The notes: generated by a model from the sequence alone, not told the origin. A stretch of DNA of 46,992 bases from Clostridiales bacterium (GCA_021205695.1 JAJPXB010000033.1:1-46992), one strand, 5' to 3'. Shown: positions 15,910 through 25,576, counted from the first letter of the stretch. Numbers and translations are program-made.

Positions 15910-16203
15910 TCAGCGGTTGGCCAATGCCCGGGTGAGCCACACATGGGCCAGATCCATGGCCGCATACAGGCTGTTCTTCTCACTGGAGCGGACCACCCGA
16001 TCCCGGTTCTTCAGCTCGGCGTCGGTGTGCTGCAGCTGAACGGAAACCTTGGTGGCTAAGCTCATATCGTCCACGGGAACGCTGCTGAGCACCTGCAGCA
16101 TGATGATATAGGGATCGGTCATATTGCCGTAGTAGATGACGTTGTCCTTCCGACGGAGGGGATACCCCTTGTACTCCAGGGGCAGCTTTGCCTGATCTGC
16201 CAT
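15910..16203 (-). CDS. Conserved-looking small protein of unknown function
   Basis: 97 residues, MADQAKLPLEYKGYPLRRKD to the end, from ATG 16203 with an excellent AGGAGG upstream. No signal peptide or membrane helix is seen. The segment VIYYGNMTDPYIIMLQVLSS looks like a folded beta/alpha unit, and the C-terminal half is helical and charged. I do not recognise the family. It is the first gene after a consensus promoter overlapped by a perfect palindrome and is followed by the NlpC/P60 hydrolase gene. Confidence 0.75.
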   Translation of the reverse strand: MADQAKLPLEYKGYPLRRKDNVIYYGNMTDPYIIMLQVLSSVPVDDMSLATKVSVQLQHTDAELKNRDRVVRSSEKNSLYAAMDLAHVWLTRALANR

Positions 16204-16226
16204 TTTGTTACCTCCTGTGATTGAAC

Positions 16227-16243
16227 TGTTACAAATTGTAACA
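16227..16243 (-). promoter_or_regulatory. Palindromic operator over the promoter of the small gene/NlpC unit
   Basis: TGTTACAAATTGTAACA is a perfect 8+1+8 palindrome. It covers the -10 box and the likely start site of the promoter at 16235-16263, so a bound dimer would block transcription. The cognate regulator is not in the window. Confidence 0.55.
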
Positions 16244-16263
16244 CGCTGTTCTTTTCTTGTCAA
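16235..16263 (-). promoter_or_regulatory. Promoter of the small gene/NlpC unit
   Basis: On the minus strand TTGACA, a 17-base spacer and TACAAT, 32 bases before ATG 16203. Near-perfect sigma-A consensus. Confidence 0.8.
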
Positions 16264-16500
16264 CTTCTATTTCTGGGGGAAATGAGCGCTTTCACCACCC
16301 ATATATGGCAGGAAAGGCGTTTTTGCTCCCAGCTGGGAGAAAGACGTCGTCCCGTCGCCGGAAGGGCCGCCGCTGTCACCGCTGCCGGCTCCGGCGGGAA
16401 CCGGCGGTAATCCGGACTGTCGCCGCGGCGCTTTTGTGCTTTTGCCCAGAATCCGGCTCCAAAGTTGCCAAAAATTTAACAATGAATTCACGTTTTCCTC
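16264..16500. other. Intergenic region between divergent promoters
   Basis: A G+C-rich stretch with several overlapping GC dyads (around 16360-16425), then an AT-rich part leading into the crt promoter. No gene is supported. Confidence 0.3.
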
Positions 16501-16529
16501 TTGCGTCCCGAGAACAAAGCGAGTATACT
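16501..16529 (+). promoter_or_regulatory. Promoter of the crt-hbd-bcd-etfBA cluster
   Basis: TTGCGT, a 17-base spacer and TATACT, about 67 bases before the crt ATG. Confidence 0.65.
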
Positions 16530-16538
16530 ACAGTCGAA

Positions 16539-16554
16539 CGTTAAAAAAATAACG
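16539..16554 (+). promoter_or_regulatory. Rex-like operator at the butyrate operon
   Basis: CGTTAAAAAAATAACG contains GTTA-N6-TAAC. That is the spacing and inner half-sites of the known Rex (NADH/NAD redox repressor) operator TTGTTAA-N4-TTAACAA; the outer TT/AA bases do not all match. It lies 10 bases after the -10 box, a position where a repressor would block the start. Rex is known to repress the equivalent crt operon in Clostridium. Confidence 0.5.
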
Positions 16555-16596
16555 AATCCACTTTCAGTATTTCCACAACGCTGAGGAGGAAACAAA

Positions 16597-17382
<786 letters not shown>

Positions 17383-17424
17383 GGGGCGGCAAAACGCCCC
17401 AAACGGGCGGGCAAACCCCGCCCG
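17383..17424 (+). other. Two tandem intercistronic hairpins between crt and hbd
   Basis: GGGGCG/CGCCCC (17383-17400) and CGGGCGG/CCGCCCG (17404-17424), without U-tracts. They may stabilise or process the transcript and set different crt and hbd levels. Confidence 0.45.
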
Positions 17425-17470
17425 CCGGATCAAAAGAAACACATCTCATATCAAACAGGAGGTCATTACA

Positions 17471-18340
17471 ATGAAGGTCGGCATTATCGGTGCAGGTACC
17501 ATGGGCCAGGGCATTGCCAAGGCGTTTGCCCAGTGCGGGATTCAGGTCGCCCTGTGCGACATCAAGCAGGAGTGGGCCGAGGGCGGCAAGGCCAAGATCG
17601 AGAAGGGCTACGCCCGTCTGGTGACCAAAGGCAAGTTGACCCAGGAGAAGGTGGACGGCATCCTGGCCGCCATCACCCCGGGTCTGAAGGAGGATCTGTG
17701 CGGGGACTGCGATCTGATCGTGGAGGCCGCTTTTGAGGATATGCAGGTGAAAAAGACCACCTTCTCCGAGCTGGACGCCATCTGCAAGCCGGAGTGCATC
17801 CTGGCCTCCAACACCTCCTCTCTGTCCATCACCGAGATCGGCAAGGGCATCAGCCACCCCGTCATCGGAATGCACTTCTTTAACCCCGCCGACCGGATGA
17901 AGCTCATCGAGGTCATCGCCGGGGCCAACACCGCCCCCGAGACGGTGGAGACCATCAAGGCCATCGCCGAGCAGATCGGCAAGACCCCCGTTCAGGTCAA
18001 CGAGGCCGCCGGATTCGTGGTCAACCGCATCCTCATCCCCATGATCAACGAGGCCGCTTTCATCAAGATGGAGGGCGTATCTGACATCGAGGGCATCGAC
18101 ACCGCCATGAAGCTGGGCGCCAATCACCCCATGGGCCCTCTGGAGCTGGGCGACTATGTGGGCCTGGACATCTGCCTGGCCATCATGGATGTGCTGTATC
18201 AGGAGACCGGCGACAGCAAGTACCGGGCCTGCCCGCTGCTGCGGAAGATGGTTCGGGGCGGCCAGCTGGGCGTCAAGACCGGCAAGGGCTTCTATGTCTA
18301 CAACGCCGACCGCACCAAGACCCCGGTGGATCAGCTGTAA
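17471..18340 (+). CDS. hbd: 3-hydroxybutyryl-CoA dehydrogenase
   Basis: 289 residues. It reduces acetoacetyl-CoA to 3-hydroxybutyryl-CoA. The N-terminal dinucleotide motif is GIIGAGTMGQGIA. Active-site residues are visible: Ser 117 in SNTSSLSI, His 135 in GMHFFNPADRMKLIEVI and Asn 138, with the paired Glu at the end of the KLIE helix region. The C-terminal dimer domain includes NEAAFVVNR-type and GANHPMGPLELGDYVGLD motifs. AGGAGG precedes ATG 17471. It is the second gene of the cluster. No thiolase gene accompanies it here. Confidence 0.93.
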   Translation: MKVGIIGAGTMGQGIAKAFAQCGIQVALCDIKQEWAEGGKAKIEKGYARLVTKGKLTQEKVDGILAAITPGLKEDLCGDCDLIVEAAFEDMQVKKTTFSELDAICKPECILASNTSSLSITEIGKGISHPVIGMHFFNPADRMKLIEVIAGANTAPETVETIKAIAEQIGKTPVQVNEAAGFVVNRILIPMINEAAFIKMEGVSDIEGIDTAMKLGANHPMGPLELGDYVGLDICLAIMDVLYQETGDSKYRACPLLRKMVRGGQLGVKTGKGFYVYNADRTKTPVDQL

Positions 18341-18346
18341 TATCAC

Positions 18347-18387
18347 TCCGACTGACCATGCAGTTCTGACGGGCTGCATGGTTCGGA
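18347..18387 (+). other. Intercistronic hairpin between hbd and bcd
   Basis: TCCGA...CCATGCAG pairs with CTGCATGG..CGGA around a 10-base loop. There is no U-tract, so it is more likely an RNA-processing or stability element than a terminator. Confidence 0.45.
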
Positions 18388-18420
18388 CTGTGGATCAGAT
18401 TATATTAGGAGGACTCTTTT

Positions 18421-19596
<1,176 letters not shown>

Positions 19597-19612
19597 GGAG
19601 GGTGTTGTTACA

Positions 19613-20401
19613 ATGAAAGCGATTGTTTGTGTCAAGCAGGTACCCGATACCTCCGGTAAGGTCGCCGTCAAGCCGGACGGCACGCTGGACCGCGCCTCCA
19701 TGGCGACCATCACTAACCCCGACGACCTGACCGCTGTGGAGGCCGCCCTCCAGCTCAAGGACAAGACCGGCTGCGAGGTCGTCGTCGTCTCTATGGGCCC
19801 CTTCACCGCGGAGGGGATGCTCCGCGAGCTGCTGGCCATGGGCGCTGACCGGGCCGTGCTGGTCTCCGGTCGGGAGTTCGGCGGCTCCGATACCTTTGCC
19901 ACCTCTCAGATCCTGGCCGCCGCCGTCAACAAGATCGGCGTGGACGAGGACGACGTGGTGTTCTGCGGCCGTCAGGCCATCGACGGCGACACCGCCCAGG
20001 TAGGCCCCCAGATCGCCGAGAAGCTCCATCTGCCCCAGGTGACCTATGCCGCGAGCATCGAGCAGCGGGAGGACGGCTCCCTGGTGGTCAAGCGTCTGCT
20101 GGAGGACGGCTATATGCTGCTCAAGGTCAAGACCCCCTGCCTCATCACCTGCGTCAAGGAGCTGACCACCCCCCGGTATATGTCCGTGGGCGGCATCTTC
20201 GAGTGCTACAGCAAGCCTCTGGAGGTCTTCGACTACGAGGCGCTGAAGGACGATCCCCTCATCGAGGTGGACACCATCGGACTGAAGGGCTCTCCTACCA
20301 ACGTGTTCAAGTCCTTCACCCCCCCTCAGAAGGGAGCGGGCACCATGCTGGAGGACGCCGGACAGCTGGTCGGCATCCTGAACGACAAGCATCTGATCTG
20401 A
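19613..20401 (+). CDS. etfB: Electron transfer flavoprotein, beta subunit
   Basis: 262 residues. EtfB carries the bifurcating FAD in the EtfAB-Bcd complex, taking electrons from NADH. Visible: KAIVCVKQVPDTSGKVAVKPDGTLDRA at the N-terminus, the nucleotide-binding VVVSMGPFTAEGMLRELLAMGADRAVLV, and DDVVFCGRQAIDGDTAQVGPQIAE. The C-terminal arm that wraps EtfA is also present. ATG 19613 follows AAGGAGGGTG, 16 bases after bcd and 16 bases before etfA. Confidence 0.94.
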   Translation: MKAIVCVKQVPDTSGKVAVKPDGTLDRASMATITNPDDLTAVEAALQLKDKTGCEVVVVSMGPFTAEGMLRELLAMGADRAVLVSGREFGGSDTFATSQILAAAVNKIGVDEDDVVFCGRQAIDGDTAQVGPQIAEKLHLPQVTYAASIEQREDGSLVVKRLLEDGYMLLKVKTPCLITCVKELTTPRYMSVGGIFECYSKPLEVFDYEALKDDPLIEVDTIGLKGSPTNVFKSFTPPQKGAGTMLEDAGQLVGILNDKHLI

Positions 20402-20417
20402 GAGAGGAGCGACAATC

Positions 20418-21527
20418 ATGTCTGACTATAATTTCACGGATACCGCCGCATTTCACGGCGTCTGGGTGTTCTGCGAGCAGCGGGACGGCGTGATCCAGTC
20501 GATCAGCTATCAGCTGCTCAGCGAGGGCCGCAAGCTGGCCGACGAAATCGGCGTGGAGCTGTGCGGCGTCGTTCTGGGCAGCAATGTCAACGAGAACTAT
20601 ATCAAAGCCCTGGGCGGCTACGGCGCAGACCGGATCTACTACTGCGACAGCCCTCTGCTCAAGGACTATACCACCGACGGCTATGCCAAGGTGCTGTGTG
20701 ACCTGGTGGTGGAGAAAAAGCCGGAGATCGTGCTGATCGGCGCCACCAACCTGGGCCGTGACCTGGGCCCCCGCTGCGCCGCCCGGCTGCACACCGGCCT
20801 GACCGCCGACGCCACCCATCTGGACATCGACACGGGCAAGTATGTGGAATTCCTTAAGGAGTCCTCCTCCCTGGATCTGTCCAAGCAGAAGTTTGACTAC
20901 GAGGACCGCAACCTGAAGATGACCCGTCCCGCCTTTGGCGGCCATCTGATGGCCACCATCATCTGCCCCCGGTTCCGTCCCCAGATGTCCACCGTCCGCC
21001 CCGGCGTCATGCAGACCCGGGAGTATGACGAGGCTGCCGCCGCCAGGGCTGTGGTGGAGAACGTGGCCGTGGAGCTGAAGCCCGAGGATATCGGCGTGGA
21101 GATCCTGGAGATCAAAAAGACCGCTGAGAAGATGGTCGATCTCATCGGCGCGGACGTCATCGTCTCCGTGGGCCGTGGCATCAGCGCCGATCCCAAGAAG
21201 GGCATCGCTCTGGCCGAGGAGCTGGCCGGTGTCCTGGGCGGCGTTGTGGGCGCCTCCCGCGCCGTGGTGGACGCCGGATGGATCTCCGCCGACCATCAGG
21301 TGGGGCAGACCGGCAAGACGGTGCATCCCCGCATCTATGTGGCCCTGGGCATCTCCGGTGCCATCCAGCATACCGCCGGTATGCAGGACTCCGAGACTAT
21401 CATCGCCGTCAACAAGAACGAGGACGCGCCCATCTTTGGCGTCGCCACTTACGGCATCGTGGGCGATCTGTTCAAGGTCGTTCCCCAGCTCATCTCCGAG
21501 ATCAAGGCCGTCAAGGCCGCCCGGTAA
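20418..21527 (+). CDS. etfA: Electron transfer flavoprotein, alpha subunit
   Basis: 369 residues. EtfA holds the electron-carrying FAD and passes electrons to Bcd. The N-terminal domain opens with GVWVFCEQRDGVIQSISYQLLSEGRKLAD. The C-terminal FAD domain has VSVGRGISADPKKG, GVVGASRAVVDAGWISADHQVGQTGKTVHPRIYVALGISGAIQHTAGM and the closing IFGVATYGIVGDLFKVVP. No extra ferredoxin domain is attached, unlike some clostridial EtfA forms. AGAGGAGCG precedes the ATG. It is the last gene of the cluster; butyrate-forming transferase or kinase genes are not in the window. Confidence 0.94.
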   Translation: MSDYNFTDTAAFHGVWVFCEQRDGVIQSISYQLLSEGRKLADEIGVELCGVVLGSNVNENYIKALGGYGADRIYYCDSPLLKDYTTDGYAKVLCDLVVEKKPEIVLIGATNLGRDLGPRCAARLHTGLTADATHLDIDTGKYVEFLKESSSLDLSKQKFDYEDRNLKMTRPAFGGHLMATIICPRFRPQMSTVRPGVMQTREYDEAAAARAVVENVAVELKPEDIGVEILEIKKTAEKMVDLIGADVIVSVGRGISADPKKGIALAEELAGVLGGVVGASRAVVDAGWISADHQVGQTGKTVHPRIYVALGISGAIQHTAGMQDSETIIAVNKNEDAPIFGVATYGIVGDLFKVVPQLISEIKAVKAAR

Positions 21528-21543
21528 GTCAAATCAACGTGTT

Positions 21544-21571
21544 GGCGCCCCGTCCTTGCGGACGGGGCGCC
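21544..21571 (+). terminator. Terminator hairpin after etfA
   Basis: GGCGCCCCGTCC pairs perfectly with GGACGGGGCGCC around TTGC, 16 bases past the etfA stop. Confidence 0.7.
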
Positions 21572-21617
21572 AGTCTGTCAAAAACGATGGGGGACGCCGC
21601 TGCGCGGCGCCCCCCAT
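21571..21617 (-). terminator. Terminator of the GH3-like lipoprotein gene
   Basis: On the minus strand a GC-rich hairpin (21587-21617, one mismatch) is followed by ATCG and TTTTTGACAGACTG, giving a U-tract. It starts 14 bases past the GH3 stop. Confidence 0.6.
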
Positions 21618-21630
21618 TTGGTTTGCAGGG

Positions 21631-24210
21631 TTAATCCTCTGTGCTGTAGGACGCAGCGTATGCGTCGTAGTCGATGTTCTGAACCTCGGTGAGCGGCTCA
21701 GCGGAGTAGGTGGCGACACGGTCGTCATCGATCACGCCGGACCAGTTCATACCAAAGGCGAAGTCATAGGTGTTGCCGGCGGAGTCCACATAGCACTCCA
21801 TGTCGCGCGGCACGTCCTCGAGCTGCTCCTCGACAGCCTCCATGGAGGCGGGCTGCTGGAAGACCAGCAGACCGTTGGGCTCTGTCTCGCCCAGGATGAT
21901 CTCGGAGACCACCTCGGTGCGCTGGCTGTTGTAGCAGACCAGGATGACGTCGGCCAGAGGCTCCACCTCAGACCAGACCATCCCGCGCTCCATGCACATG
22001 GACACGATCACGGGAATGTCGCCGGCCACGGAAGCGGCATACTCCAGAGCCTCCAGATCGCCGTAGTTGGCGGCGGCGGCAGCGGTGTTGCCCTGATAGG
22101 AGCGGTTCTCCTTGGTGCCATCCTCCAGGGTCATACCGGAGATGGAGGGATCACGGGCGGTGGTGGCGGTGTACTCGCCATACTGCAGGGACACGGGATA
22201 CCAGATGTCGTCTGCAGTGACGAGGGTTCCGTCAGCATAGGCCTGCAGATAGTTCCATGCGCTCAGATAGTTGCTGTCATAGGACACAGTGTAGGGGTTA
22301 GTCATGCCCACCAGGATGTAATCGCATTCAGCGATCTCCTCGGCAGAGGCACGGATGATATCCTCGGAGGTGTAGGTGGCGTTGCCGTCGTCATCAGCCT
22401 CACCGGTGGGCTCGCCCACGGTATCAGTGACCACATTGAAGTACTCGCTCAGGACGTCCAGATCCATGCTGGCCTCCCAGGAGCCGGTGCCCTCGCTTAT
22501 GCCGCCAGACCAAGAGACGCTGTCGCCGGTGTTGTAGACATAGGGGACATAGACGGTGGGCTTCTCAGAGACGGCGCCGTTCTCGCTGATGGTGCCGTCG
22601 TTCTTGATCATGACCACGGAGGCTCTCTGAGACTCCATAGCCAGCTCGCTGGCAGAACCGGTGGAGATGATGGAATCAGCATAGGCGGAATCGTTGTAGG
22701 GCTGATCGAACATACCCAGGTTCATCATGACGATGATGTAGTTGTAGGCTGCGTGGCTGATGATCTCATCGGCAGTCTCCTGGCCGTTGCGCTCTACCAG
22801 AACGTCATAGGCCTCGGCGACGGTCTCCATGGTGCCGTAGCCGCCCAGCAGCTCGACGCCCTGCTCCCAGCCGTAGGCAATGCGCTCGGCTTCGCTCAAA
22901 TCCTCAGCGCCCCAGACGCCGGCGAAGGTGAACACGCCCCAGTCGGTGATCTTCAGGCTGTCATAGCCGTACTCGTCCAGCAGGCCGTACATATAGGCGT
23001 TGTAAGCACCGGCCAGCTCCTCGCCGCCATAGGCGTCGCCGTCGCCGTCCACGTTGATGGAGTACTGGGTCATGATGCCGGAGGAGCCGGTCAGACCGGG
23101 CAGATCGAACACGCCGTCAAAATAGGTGATCAGGTGTGCCTCCAGGTTGTCCCCGGGGAACACGGCGTAGCGGGCGGAGGTGCTGTGGTCGTTACGACCG
23201 GCCTCAGTGGCGCCAGCGCCGGCATAGTGCTTGGTGAAGCAGTAGACAGACTCGCTGCCCCAGCCCAGGTCGGTGCCGTCGTCGTCATAGGTGGACTGCA
23301 TGGCGTTGACATAGGCGGTGGCGATGTCCAGAGTCAGCTGCGGATCCTCGCCGTAGGTGCCGCCGGCACGCTCCATAGTGGCGCCAGCGATATCGACCTG
23401 GGGACCCAGCAGGGCGGTGACGCCGGCTGCACGGTACTCCTTGGCGGTCTCCTGGCCGATCTCAGCAGCCAGCTCGACATCCATGGTGGAGGCCAGGGAG
23501 ACAGACTCGACCATACCGGAGATATTGGACGGGTCGATGGAGATCATGGCGGGGATGCCATACCAGCAGCTCTCGGCTACGGCCTGGATCTGGTTGGTCC
23601 ACTGGGCGTGGGCGCCGCCGCCGTAGCCGATGTAGCGGGTGACGCCGCCGCGACCGCCGGCCATCAGGAAGGTGTAGGAGGTGTCGTCCTCAGTCAGAGG
23701 ATCGGTGGTGAAGCTGCCCCAGCCGCCGTGGGACAGGATGGCAGCCATCTCAGAGCCGGACATCAGGCTGACCAGGTTCTCAGACCGCTCCTCGCTGGTC
23801 AGACGCCAGTCCTCATAGGCGTCCAGCTCGCCGTTCTGGTTCAGGTCCTTGAAGGCGTAGCCGTCGTCCTCGATGATGGTGACGCCGGAGGTGGAGGACA
23901 GGCCAAGCGTTACGCCGTCCTCGTTCTCGATCTTGATCCAGCCGTCGTCTGTGACCTCGACGGTGTACTTCGCGTCGTCGCTGGGAACGGGGATGTAGCC
24001 CTCCTCAACGACCTCTTCGACGGCCTCCTCTTCCTCGGTGTCGTCGGCGGTCTCCTCGGTGTCGGCGTCGTCGGTGGTGGAGGTGTCGTCCGTGGTGGTG
24101 TCGGAATCGGTGGTGGTGTCAGAGTCGGACGAGCTGCTGCCGCAGGCTGCCATGCTCAGGACCATAGCCAGAGCCAGCAGAAGGGCCAGCAGTTTGTTCA
24201 TATGCTTCAT
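21631..24210 (-). CDS. GH3-family beta-glycosidase-like lipoprotein
   Basis: 859 residues from ATG 24210 (AAGGAGAACC upstream). A signal peptide with lipobox LSMAACGSS is followed by a 60-residue Ser/Asp/Thr/Glu linker, so it is tethered outside the cell. The GH3 barrel is recognisable in VTRYIGYGGGAHAQWTNQIQ, GIPAMISIDPSN, GVTALLGPQVDIA, CFTKHYAGAGATEAGRNDHS and the probable nucleophile Asp in LKITDWGVFTF. The C-terminal GH3 domain follows (SQRASVVMIKNDG and VPYVYNTGDS). GH3 enzymes usually release glucose, xylose or N-acetylglucosamine; the substrate here is unknown. It lies 90 bases downstream of the acidic lipoprotein gene. Confidence 0.82.
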   Translation of the reverse strand: MKHMNKLLALLLALAMVLSMAACGSSSSDSDTTTDSDTTTDDTSTTDDADTEETADDTEEEEAVEEVVEEGYIPVPSDDAKYTVEVTDDGWIKIENEDGVTLGLSSTSGVTIIEDDGYAFKDLNQNGELDAYEDWRLTSEERSENLVSLMSGSEMAAILSHGGWGSFTTDPLTEDDTSYTFLMAGGRGGVTRYIGYGGGAHAQWTNQIQAVAESCWYGIPAMISIDPSNISGMVESVSLASTMDVELAAEIGQETAKEYRAAGVTALLGPQVDIAGATMERAGGTYGEDPQLTLDIATAYVNAMQSTYDDDGTDLGWGSESVYCFTKHYAGAGATEAGRNDHSTSARYAVFPGDNLEAHLITYFDGVFDLPGLTGSSGIMTQYSINVDGDGDAYGGEELAGAYNAYMYGLLDEYGYDSLKITDWGVFTFAGVWGAEDLSEAERIAYGWEQGVELLGGYGTMETVAEAYDVLVERNGQETADEIISHAAYNYIIVMMNLGMFDQPYNDSAYADSIISTGSASELAMESQRASVVMIKNDGTISENGAVSEKPTVYVPYVYNTGDSVSWSGGISEGTGSWEASMDLDVLSEYFNVVTDTVGEPTGEADDDGNATYTSEDIIRASAEEIAECDYILVGMTNPYTVSYDSNYLSAWNYLQAYADGTLVTADDIWYPVSLQYGEYTATTARDPSISGMTLEDGTKENRSYQGNTAAAAANYGDLEALEYAASVAGDIPVIVSMCMERGMVWSEVEPLADVILVCYNSQRTEVVSEIILGETEPNGLLVFQQPASMEAVEEQLEDVPRDMECYVDSAGNTYDFAFGMNWSGVIDDDRVATYSAEPLTEVQNIDYDAYAASYSTED

Positions 24211-24300
24211 TTGTGGTTCTCCTTTCAAGTGCAAACCCCGACGCACATGCTTCCCTGTGTGCGCCGGGTGGGGTGGGGAGCATCAATGATGCATCAGAGA

Positions 24301-24657
24301 TCAGCCCTGGGTGTAAGGATCAGCATAGGGGTCGGTGTAAGGATCGGACGCGGTGGTGTCCTCCTCTTCTTCCTCTTCCTCGTCGTCGGTGGTATCGCCG
24401 GAGGTGTAAGGATCGGCATAGGGATCGGTGTAAGGATCGGATGTGGTGGTGTCTTCTTCCTCAGCCTCAGCCTCTTCTTCCTCAGCCTCAGCCTCTTCGG
24501 CCTCGGCTTCTTCCTCCTCGGTGGTGTCATCGGCGGTGTCGGAAGTGGAGCTGCTGTCGGAACTGCTGCTGGAGTCGTCAGACGAGGTGCATGCCACCAG
24601 GCTGAATACCAGCATCAGCGCCATCAACAGGGCCATCAGCTTCTTGCAGATTTTCAT
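24301..24657 (-). CDS. Small, highly acidic repeat lipoprotein
   Basis: 118 residues from ATG 24657 with AAGGAGGAAGG upstream. The signal peptide ends in the lipobox LVAC, then a Ser-rich stretch, then runs of Glu/Ala (EEEEAEAEEAEAEE). The motif TSDPYTDPYADPYT occurs twice, each copy after a Glu/Asp/Thr run, indicating an internal duplication of about 35-45 residues. It has no enzyme-like region, and the shared tail sequence suggests flexible, negatively charged surface material. It is the first gene after a consensus promoter and probably shares a transcript with the GH3 lipoprotein. Family not recognised. Confidence 0.7.
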   Translation of the reverse strand: MKICKKLMALLMALMLVFSLVACTSSDDSSSSSDSSSTSDTADDTTEEEEAEAEEAEAEEEEAEAEEEDTTTSDPYTDPYADPYTSGDTTDDEEEEEEEDTTASDPYTDPYADPYTQG

Positions 24658-24713
24658 GTGTGCCTTCCTCCTTGTGCAAAATGTATAAAATCTGCTCGCT
24701 TTGAGCAAAGTCC

Positions 24714-24742
24714 ATTATATATATATATATATAGAATGTCAA
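24714..24742 (-). promoter_or_regulatory. Perfect sigma-A promoter with a TA-repeat spacer
   Basis: On the minus strand TTGACA (24737-24742), a 17-base spacer and TATAAT (24714-24719), both exact consensus. The spacer and part of the -10 consist of the TA tract. Confidence 0.85.
24716..24733. repeat. (TA)9 dinucleotide tract inside a promoter spacer
   Basis: Eighteen bases of strictly alternating T and A between the -35 and -10 boxes of the acidic-lipoprotein promoter. Gain or loss of one unit would change the optimal 17-base spacing to 19 or 15. Confidence 0.95.
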
Positions 24743-24855
24743 TACTTTTCCAGTGAAAAACTGAAAAAATCTTCAGCCGCTCCGGATCGCCGCGCCCCCA
24801 TTTCCCCTTGTGATACCGGAAACGGGGGCCAGGCGTATTGCTCCTTGAAAACTGA

Positions 24856-24890
24856 GGAGCGCCCGGCGCAGCTTTGGCGTCAGGCGCTCC
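24856..24890 (-). terminator. Terminator hairpin after the DUF2798 gene
   Basis: GGAGCGCC pairs with GGCGCTCC across a 19-base interior, followed by TCAGTTTTC on the minus strand and CATTTTTC on the plus strand. It lies 23 bases downstream of the DUF2798 stop. Confidence 0.5.
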
Positions 24891-24913
24891 CATTTTTCAT
24901 TTGAGACGGCGTC

Positions 24914-25507
24914 TCAGGCGCGCTCCATGGTCCCCGCCGGGCCGGGCTGTGCGCTCTGTTCCTCCCGCTTTTTCTCTGCAAACAGGCGTCTGAACACCGT
25001 CCGCACCAGGGGCTGGATAAAGAACAGCTGGCTGAAACAGGCGAAGGGCAGGTTATAGCACACCAGTTTCAGCCAGTTGGCCAGCAGGGTGAGGACGTTG
25101 AAACCGCTGTAATACGGATAGTAGAAGCAGGCGGCCAGGAAGCTCATGGTGGGGCACATCAGGCCCACGGTGGCGCAGATGACGGCGGTCTCCACCAGCA
25201 TGGGATGGTCCTTCTTCGGGTCAAAGACCCTGCAGGCCAGCCGGAAGGAGCAGGGGCTCCCCATGACGCACTCCAGGCCGTAGGCGAAGCAGAACTCGAT
25301 GAGGATGACGGCCCAGATGGGGAGCATCCTGCCGAACATATAGACGCCACCCTGGGCGTTGATTGCCTGAAGGACATGATCGGCTCCGTTGACCTCCATC
25401 AGCGTGTCACCGTTTATCACATACAGGCTGTAAAACACATAGGCATGAACGGTCACCAACACGGTCAGGAAGGCAAATACCATCCGCTGAAATTGGTTTT
25501 TGGGCAT
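24914..25507 (-). CDS. DUF2798 family membrane protein
   Basis: 197 residues from ATG 25507 (AAAGGAGAATTC upstream). It starts MPKNQFQRMVFAFLTVLVTVHAYVFYSLY, as typical DUF2798 proteins do, and is followed by three more membrane helices. The conserved LECVMGSPCSFRLACRVFDP and the CATVGLMCPTMSFLAACFYYP helix are present. The C-terminal tail is basic then Pro/Gly-rich. Function of the family is not established; some members are described only as putative multidrug or membrane proteins. It is monocistronic with a strong promoter. Confidence 0.8.
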   Translation of the reverse strand: MPKNQFQRMVFAFLTVLVTVHAYVFYSLYVINGDTLMEVNGADHVLQAINAQGGVYMFGRMLPIWAVILIEFCFAYGLECVMGSPCSFRLACRVFDPKKDHPMLVETAVICATVGLMCPTMSFLAACFYYPYYSGFNVLTLLANWLKLVCYNLPFACFSQLFFIQPLVRTVFRRLFAEKKREEQSAQPGPAGTMERA

Positions 25508-25547
25508 AAGTGAATTCTCCTTTACATGATTGTCTGTTGACCTGGAG

Positions 25548-25576
25548 ATTATATTGGAAAAGTGAAGAGCCGTCAA
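25548..25576 (-). promoter_or_regulatory. Promoter of the DUF2798 gene
   Basis: On the minus strand TTGACG, a 17-base spacer and TATAAT, about 40 bases before ATG 25507. Confidence 0.75.

Noticed and set aside
24301-24520. Repeated DNA in the acidic lipoprotein gene as a CRISPR array
   Set aside because: The repeats are in-frame coding repeats of Asp-Pro-Tyr and Glu runs with no unique spacers of fixed length and no cas genes nearby.
21175-24756. A 1193-codon plus-strand open frame running from etfA through the GH3 lipoprotein region
   Set aside because: It overlaps etfA out of frame and is antisense to the GH3 gene. Gly/Val/Ile repeats mirror the opposite strand's codons.
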